Assembly: GCA_029259285.1 (NCBI GenBank)
Contig: JAPDJB010000132.1
Coordinates: forward strand, 1-9,880
DNA: 9,880 bases
From: Candidatus Bathyarchaeota archaeon
GTDB lineage: Archaea > Thermoproteota > Bathyarchaeia > TCS64 > B23
Direction of reading: 5' to 3'
Every line of letters starts with the position of its first letter. The first letter of the stretch is position 1. The translations under genes were made by a program, and so were the position numbers. This document shows positions 6,310 to 9,880 of this stretch, piece by piece. The notes under the pieces are model-generated. The model was given only the letters and a program-made list of their open reading frames with translations, did no database searches and was not told where the DNA came from.

Positions 6310-6335
6310 TATTACTAATCAATCCCATAGTAATA
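6310..6335. promoter_or_regulatory. Perfect inverted repeat TATTACTA-N10-TAGTAATA (candidate operator)
   Basis: Two perfect 8-bp arms (6310-6317 and 6328-6335) are separated by 10 bases, an arm spacing of 18 bp centre to centre that suits a dimer binding successive DNA turns. It begins right below the TATA box of the leftward S-component gene and covers its predicted transcription start near 6314, the usual repressor position in archaea. The regulator is not identified. Confidence 0.55.
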
Positions 6336-6343
6336 CTATTTAG
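6336..6343 (-). promoter_or_regulatory. Putative TATA box for the S-component/DUF1893 unit
   Basis: The minus strand reads CTAAATAG, about 45 bases before the ATG at 6294. Transcription would start near 6314, leaving a leader of about 20 bases that includes the ribosome site. It abuts the inverted repeat at 6310-6335. Confidence 0.5.
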
Positions 6344-6377
6344 ATGTTTCCCTCCCCACAGCGGAAGGGATCAATAG

Positions 6378-6386
6378 CTTAATTTA
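6378..6386 (+). promoter_or_regulatory. Putative TATA box for hypA-hypB
   Basis: CTTAATTTA is centred about 46 bases before the hypA ATG, giving a predicted transcription start near 6407 and a leader of about 20 bases holding the Shine-Dalgarno sequence. An 11-bp palindrome CTCCC-T-GGGAG at 6389-6399 lies just below it and might be a regulatory site. Confidence 0.4.
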
Positions 6387-6417
6387 GCCTCCCTGGGAGA
6401 AGTTAGGGAATAGCCTC

Positions 6418-6424
6418 GGTGAGG
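6418..6424 (+). promoter_or_regulatory. Shine-Dalgarno sequence fixing the hypA start
   Basis: GGTGAGG ends three bases before ATG 6428. It overlaps an in-frame GTG at 6419, so it supports the ATG as the real start. Confidence 0.55.
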
Positions 6425-6427
6425 CAT

Positions 6428-6835
6428 ATGCATGAGTGGGCTTTGGCTGAGGGCGTAGTCGCCGCCGTCTCCAAGATCGCGGAGGAGCAGGGGTTGAAGA
6501 GGGTCACGGAGGTTACGGTGCGGATCGGGGAGCTCCAACAGGTGGATAGGGAGATACTCATATTCGCCATAGATCAGCTGAGGCCTCCAATTATGAGGGA
6601 TGCCAAGATAATCATCGAGGAGGCCCCCGCCAAGCTGAGGTGTAGGGTCTGCGGCCACAGCTGGCGCTTCGATCCAAAGGGCCTTGAGGAGGAGGTCTCC
6701 GAGGCTATCCACTTCGTACCAGAGGTGGCTCACGCCTATCTTAGATGCCCCAGCTGTGGAAGCCCAGACTTCGAGGTTGTAGAGGGCAGAGGAATATGGC
6801 TTGCCTCCGTGAAGGGGCTGAGGGGAGATGGCTGA
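6428..6835 (+). CDS. hypA: HypA, hydrogenase nickel-incorporation protein
   Basis: HypA delivers nickel to [NiFe]-hydrogenase large subunits during maturation in the cytoplasm. The 135-residue protein opens with MHEWALAEG, whose first residues (H2, E3) form the nickel site; this demands ATG 6428 rather than the in-frame GTG at 6419. The zinc domain has two CxxC motifs, C72-RV-C75 and C107-PS-C110, separated by 31 residues. That long loop is typical of archaeal HypA, as in Thermococcus, and longer than in bacteria. The ending SPDFEVVEGRGIWLASVKG also fits the archaeal form. Its 3' end overlaps the MinD-type ATPase gene by 8 bases, matching the archaeal HypA-HypB partnership. No hydrogenase gene is in the window. 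Confidence 0.95.
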   Translation: MHEWALAEGVVAAVSKIAEEQGLKRVTEVTVRIGELQQVDREILIFAIDQLRPPIMRDAKIIIEEAPAKLRCRVCGHSWRFDPKGLEEEVSEAIHFVPEVAHAYLRCPSCGSPDFEVVEGRGIWLASVKGLRGDG

Positions 6836-7559
6836 CCCGAGATTAAGGGTCATAGATCGAAGACTATCAACCATAGATCACATCATCGCCGTATGCAGCG
6901 GCAAGGGAGGCGTAGGTAAGAGCGTCGTCGCCTCCACCCTCTCGCTACTACTGGCGAGGCGAGGCCTTGAGGTGGGCCTCCTAGACCTAGATTTCACCTG
7001 CCCCGCCACGCATCTCATACTAGGCGTAGGCGATGCGACGCCTGAGGAGGAGAGGGGGATTGTTCCACCCAGTTTTCACGGCGTGGAGTATATGTCCCTA
7101 ATATACTAAACGGGGGAGCGGCCCACCCCACTGAGGGGCGGAGACATTACGAACGCCATCATAGAGATTCTCTCCGTCACCAGGTGGGGGAGGCTGAGCC
7201 ACCTCGTCGTGGACATGCCTCCAGGCCTGGGTGATGCCACCCTAGACCTCATGAGGCTCATTCCCAGGATGGAATTCCTGATCGTCACCACTCCCTCTAG
7301 AATAGCCTTCCAGACGGTTAGACGCCTAATAGAGCTGTTAAGGGAGGCGGATAGGGTGATCCTCGGAGTCCTGGAGAATATGGTTCTAGAACCCTCGGGG
7401 CGGATTAGAGGAGAGGTGGAGGCGATGGGCCTCAAATATCTAGGCTCCATACCCTTCGACCCAAAGTTGGAGGAGGCCCTCGGCGACGCTGAGGCCCTAC
7501 TACAGACCGATTTCGCCGCTTCTATCAACGCGGCTGTCTCATCGCTCCTCCCTGATTAA
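6828..7559 (+). pseudogene. hypB: MinD/Mrp-type ATPase HypB (archaeal), interrupted by an in-frame TAA
   Basis: This is a SIMIBI-class P-loop ATPase and, by its place directly after hypA, the archaeal ATPase-type HypB that forms a complex with HypA and controls nickel loading. Ignoring one stop, the frame runs 243 codons, a normal length. The deviant Walker A is SGKGGVGKS (24-32), LLDLDFTCPATHL (51-63) follows, and the Walker B-like VVDMPPGLGDATLD comes after the stop. Codon 94 is TAA (7107-7109), between MSLIY and TGERPTPLRGG; reading continues in the same frame with no other lesion. The first part alone (93 residues) lacks Walker B. The second could start at GTG 7209, but it would lack the P-loop. 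It could be a fresh pseudogene, a sequencing or assembly error, or, less likely, readthrough. AGGGGAG directly precedes the ATG. The 3' end overlaps the convergent MFS gene by 21 bases. Confidence 0.85.
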
Positions 7560-8687
7560 TAGGCTGAGGAGGAAGGCGGCGAGGGAGAGGAGGGAGAAGA
7601 GATAGAAGGCGTAATCCATCGAGTATCTCGCCGTCAGGTATCCAGCTAGGGCTGGGGTGAAGCTTCCAATGCCATACTTCACAGCGAAGTTGAAGCCATA
7701 GGTGGCTCCAACGGTTCTACGAGGCGAGATGTCGCCCAGCAGGGCGTTAATCGGCGACTGTGTGACGTAGAAGGAGAAGCCTAGGAGTATTAGAAGTAGA
7801 AGTATGATGGGCAGCGATCTCGGAGCCTTTGTCAAGGCGAATAGGAGGATCGAGTAGGCTGCGAAGCCTGTGAGGATGATGATGCGTCTCCCCCTCCTGT
7901 CGGAGAGCTCGCCTCCGATGAACTGGGCTAGGGAGCCGACGGTATAGCTGATGGTGGAGAGGCCTCCAGCGAGGAGGAGTTGAACCCCCTTCACCTCGTT
8001 CACATAGGCTAATAGAAAGGAGGAGACGCCGCTCCAGAGGGCTCCGCTTAGGATGATGACGGCGAAGACGATGACGAGTCTCCTAAGCCCGATGCTGAGG
8101 GAGATCCATTCTCGATGCCCCTCCCCCTGGGTTTTGCTCTCAGGCTCGACGATGATTAGGAGGTCGAGGAGGCCTGTGACTACCCCTATCAGGCCCCATA
8201 GGAGGAAGGTGGCCCTCCACCCCATTACCGCGCCGAGGGATGTGGCGGTGATGTATGACAGCGCCATCCCGACGAGGCCTCCTAGGCCCTGAATCCCCAT
8301 GTATCTACCCCTCATCTCCGAGGTGTAGAGGGCTATGGCAGCATAGCCTGGAGGATGATAGAGGCTAGCCCCCAAACCTAGGAGGATGAGGGATGCCCCC
8401 AGCAGCGGCAATGAGTGGGCTAGACCTATGAAGATGGAGGAGACGCCGCAGAGGAGCATGGAGAGGGCTATCATCAGCTTCTTCCGAGATCTATCCGCCA
8501 TCAATCCAACGGGGAGGCTTCCCCAGCCGTAGAAGAGGAAGACGAGGGAGATGAGAGCCCCCAGGAGGGCGTAGCCGCCGACCTCCGCCTTAATGAGCGG
8601 AGCCAGAGCGGGCAGCAAAACCAGATAGGCGTGCATCGCCCCATGAGACCAGGCTATAGCGTATATTCCAGCCTCAGCCCTTCTCAT
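7539..8687 (-). CDS. MFS transporter, FSR (fosmidomycin-resistance)-like
   Basis: This 382-residue protein has about 12 membrane segments and is probably a proton-coupled efflux pump. The opening AWSHGAMHAYLVLLPALAP (12-30) and the GASLYHPPGYAAIAL segment (106-120) resemble the FSR group of the major facilitator superfamily. Motif A copies are LMADRSRKK (62-70) and ELSDRRGRR (260-268). Its substrate is unknown; family members export drug-like compounds or metabolites. The ATG lies about 32 bases below a TATA box, so the mRNA is likely leaderless or nearly so. A perfect inverted repeat covers that start region and a winged-helix gene faces it, suggesting local repression. It overlaps the end of hypB by 21 bases, tail to tail. 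Confidence 0.85.
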   Translation of the reverse strand: MRRAEAGIYAIAWSHGAMHAYLVLLPALAPLIKAEVGGYALLGALISLVFLFYGWGSLPVGLMADRSRKKLMIALSMLLCGVSSIFIGLAHSLPLLGASLILLGLGASLYHPPGYAAIALYTSEMRGRYMGIQGLGGLVGMALSYITATSLGAVMGWRATFLLWGLIGVVTGLLDLLIIVEPESKTQGEGHREWISLSIGLRRLVIVFAVIILSGALWSGVSSFLLAYVNEVKGVQLLLAGGLSTISYTVGSLAQFIGGELSDRRGRRIIILTGFAAYSILLFALTKAPRSLPIILLLLILLGFSFYVTQSPINALLGDISPRRTVGATYGFNFAVKYGIGSFTPALAGYLTARYSMDYAFYLFSLLSLAAFLLSLLIREER

Positions 8688-8688
8688 A

Positions 8689-8704
8689 GGTCTCTATGGA
8701 GACC
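8689..8704. promoter_or_regulatory. Perfect inverted repeat GGTCTC-TATG-GAGACC at the MFS promoter (candidate operator)
   Basis: Two 6-bp arms with a 4-base centre lie one base upstream of the MFS ATG (8687) and cover the transcription start predicted from the TATA box at 8713-8721. This position suits a repressor site, and the divergent winged-helix gene at 8768 is a natural candidate. It could instead form a small hairpin at the very 5' end of the mRNA. Confidence 0.45.
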
Positions 8705-8712
8705 CCTTCACC

Positions 8713-8721
8713 GTTATAAAT
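8713..8721 (-). promoter_or_regulatory. Putative TATA box for the FSR-like MFS gene
   Basis: The minus strand reads ATTTATAAC, centred about 30 bases before ATG 8687. The plus-strand sequence, GTTATAAAT, is also TATA-like and lies about 50 bases from the divergent winged-helix start, so it could serve either direction. Confidence 0.5.
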
Positions 8722-8767
8722 CCTTACCTTCGTAAACCTTCTATTCCAAGCCTCTCCATCTATATGT

Positions 8768-8977
8768 ATGTCGGCCAAGCTGAGGAGGAGGGCGCTGGAA
8801 CTTCTATCGGGGAGTCCCCTAACCCTGAGGGAGGTGGCTGAGGCCCTAGGCATCAGCGAGAAGAGGGCCTTCAAGGTTCTCAGATACCTCTTCGAGAAGG
8901 GTCTAATAGACTCCTTCAAGGATGATGAGGGGCGTCGACGCTATAGGGCCTCGAAGAGTGGATCGACCACTTTATAA
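8768..8977 (+). CDS. Small winged-helix DNA-binding protein (putative transcription regulator)
   Basis: This 69-residue protein is almost entirely one winged helix-turn-helix domain. A first helix (AKLRRRALELLSG) is followed by TLREVAEALGISEKRAFKVLRYLFEKGLI (about 19-47), in which GIS marks the turn and EKRAFKVLRYL the recognition helix. A wing follows at DSFKDDEGRRRYRAS. The size and pattern suit ArsR/MarR-like or other minimal archaeal regulators that bind DNA as dimers. No ligand or metal domain is present. It is divergent from the FSR-like MFS gene and separated by 80 bases that hold a TATA box and a perfect inverted repeat, so control of that transporter is a reasonable inference. No clear Shine-Dalgarno precedes the ATG. 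The stop overlaps the TATA-like element of the next gene. Confidence 0.8.
   Translation: MSAKLRRRALELLSGSPLTLREVAEALGISEKRAFKVLRYLFEKGLIDSFKDDEGRRRYRASKSGSTTL
8971..8977 (+). promoter_or_regulatory. Putative TATA box for the 144-residue hypothetical gene
   Basis: TTTATAA ends with the TAA stop codon of the winged-helix gene and is centred about 40 bases before ATG 9015. Transcription would start near 9000. This suggests that the downstream gene has its own promoter rather than sharing only the regulator's transcript. Confidence 0.4.
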
Positions 8978-9014
8978 GGGGGAACGCTTCCCTTCAAGGC
9001 AACGAGCTGATCCC

Positions 9015-9449
9015 ATGGCCGAGTTCATAGATGAGGAGGGGAGGTGGAACGCCTCCCTATCTGCCGGTGAGGCCGCCAGAAGCCTCACCCTATACAGGAT
9101 CAGGGAGCCCCTCAACCTCCGAGGGGAGTTCCTACAGCTATTGAGACGCCTATTGGAGGAGAATGACCACTACATCGCCGGCGACATACTCAAGGCCTTG
9201 ACGTCGCCTGAGGGGGAGGACATGATGGACTTAGCCTTCTTCCTCCTAGTCATCGTCTTCGAGGACGCCGCGGCGAAGGCCTTTGGAAGCCCCCACACCT
9301 TCCTCTTCGGCGAGATGGAGGATGGAACCGTCTCCCTCATGGCCTCAAGCGACAGGGAGATGACTGAAGACCGCTTCTTCAAGATCCTAGGCGTCGTCAT
9401 CGAGAGGCCAGACCTGGTGAAGACACTGCTAATCGCCTACGCCTCCTAA
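9015..9449 (+). CDS. Hypothetical protein, 144 residues, unrecognised family
   Basis: I do not recognise this protein. It is acidic, mostly helical, and has no signal peptide, cysteine cluster or nucleotide-binding motif. A hydrophobic helix, MMDLAFFLLVIVFEDAAAKAF (about residues 70-90), is interrupted by acidic residues and is more likely a buried helix than a membrane span. The preceding part, with LRGEFLQLLRRLLEENDHYIAGDIL, also looks helical; the final third holds a likely strand pair (HTFLFGEMEDGTVSLMASSD) and a closing helix. The frame is open upstream to 8922, but that part overlaps the winged-helix gene in another frame and reads as shadow; ATG 9015 follows a TATA-like element at 8971-8977. 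Its place just behind the small regulator hints at, but does not prove, a link. Confidence 0.65.
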   Translation: MAEFIDEEGRWNASLSAGEAARSLTLYRIREPLNLRGEFLQLLRRLLEENDHYIAGDILKALTSPEGEDMMDLAFFLLVIVFEDAAAKAFGSPHTFLFGEMEDGTVSLMASSDREMTEDRFFKILGVVIERPDLVKTLLIAYAS

Positions 9450-9516
9450 AAGGGGTCTCCGCATCACCCTTCGAGGTTGAGACTCCATTGATGGATCACA
9501 GTAGATAAACCCCTCT

Positions 9517-9880
9517 CTATCTACCATGGCTGGCCTCCAGCTTTCTCAAACCCGTTTTCGTCCCTATGTAAGCCAAATCGGCGTAGCCGAGGAAGAGACC
9601 CGTCTCTAGGATGCCTGGCATCGCCTTAAGCCTTCGATCCAGCTTCTCCGGATCCCCGAGGGGGCCGAAGTCTGCGTCTATGATGAGGTTTCCATTATCC
9701 GTCACCACAGGGCCAACCTTACTCCGAGCTATCCTCACCGACGCCCTGGCCCCAAGCTCCTCCAGCCGCCTCAGTATCGGTTTCACAGCCACGGGGTGAA
9801 CCTCCAGGGGTATGGGACATTCCTCGCCGAGTCTCCTCGCCAGCTTCCTCTCATCTGCTATGATGATGTATAGCTTTGAG
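9517..9880 (-). CDS. rpiA: Ribose-5-phosphate isomerase A, C-terminal part (cut by window end)
   Basis: RpiA interconverts ribose 5-phosphate and ribulose 5-phosphate in the cytoplasm; archaea use it to make ribose for nucleotides. The visible 120 residues are about half of the normal length of about 230 and run off the right edge with the frame still open. Family blocks are clear: ADERKLARRLG near the start of the fragment (the usual ADESK/ADxSK region), IPLEVHPVAV, the highly conserved GPVVTDNGNLIIDADFG, then DPEKLDRRLKAMPGILETGLFLG. The usual aromatic after LEV is His here. The tail YIGTKTGLRKLEASHGR is unremarkable. Convergent with the hypothetical gene at a 67-base gap that holds no obvious terminator. 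Confidence 0.93.
   Translation of the reverse strand, partial: SKLYIIIADERKLARRLGEECPIPLEVHPVAVKPILRRLEELGARASVRIARSKVGPVVTDNGNLIIDADFGPLGDPEKLDRRLKAMPGILETGLFLGYADLAYIGTKTGLRKLEASHGR

Noticed and set aside
7107..7109. Recoding of the hypB stop as pyrrolysine or selenocysteine
   Set aside because: Pyrrolysine uses TAG and selenocysteine uses TGA; this codon is TAA, which also ends several normal genes here.
7106..7528. 140-residue open frame opposite the second half of hypB
   Set aside because: Its translation is Ser/Arg-rich and low in recognisable features, while the opposite frame carries the conserved ATPase motifs; it is a shadow.

Overview
This window reads as ordinary chromosome from an archaeon. 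The evidence is an archaeal-type HypA followed by a MinD/Mrp-type HypB, archaeal-style TATA boxes at about the expected distance from several starts, a CCA-encoding tRNA-Ser, and an archaeal-looking ribose-5-phosphate isomerase. Genes are dense, moderately GC-rich and rich in AGG codons. The lineage cannot be fixed from sequence alone; an anaerobic, probably thermophilic archaeon is a guess. I see no insertion sequence, integrase, phage gene or CRISPR array.

Layout. Positions 1-33 may hold the start of a leftward gene that runs off the window. 48-1853 (minus) is an M28-family metallopeptidase with an inserted PA-like region and a long helical tail. A 298-base AT-rich divergent spacer follows, then a ChrB-C-domain (chromate resistance) protein at 2152-2694. 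2731-3153 (minus) is a small V4R-like protein lying just behind tRNA-Ser(CGA) at 3222-3308 (minus). 3338-4024 (minus) is an HD-domain phosphohydrolase, divergent from an MFS transporter at 4109-5332. 5300-5758 and 5755-6294 (both minus) form a translationally coupled pair: a DUF1893 protein behind an ECF S-component-like membrane protein, driven from a promoter that carries a perfect inverted repeat.

6428-6835 is hypA. It overlaps the MinD-type ATPase gene hypB (6828-7559), which is interrupted by a single in-frame TAA at 7107-7109 although both halves are otherwise intact. 7539-8687 (minus) is a second MFS transporter, of FSR-like type, divergent from a 69-residue winged-helix protein (8768-8977). 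A perfect hairpin/operator-like repeat sits at the transporter's predicted transcription start. 9015-9449 is an unrecognised 144-residue protein. 9517-9880 (minus) is the C-terminal half of ribose-5-phosphate isomerase A, cut by the window end.

How the genes fit together. HypA and HypB form a nickel-insertion module for [NiFe]-hydrogenase maturation, but no hydrogenase or other hyp gene is present here. The S-component-like gene and the DUF1893 gene look like a regulated two-gene unit for a small molecule that I cannot identify; this pair is the best candidate for something undescribed. The winged-helix protein is a plausible regulator of the MFS gene it faces. The rest appear to be independent housekeeping or accessory genes.
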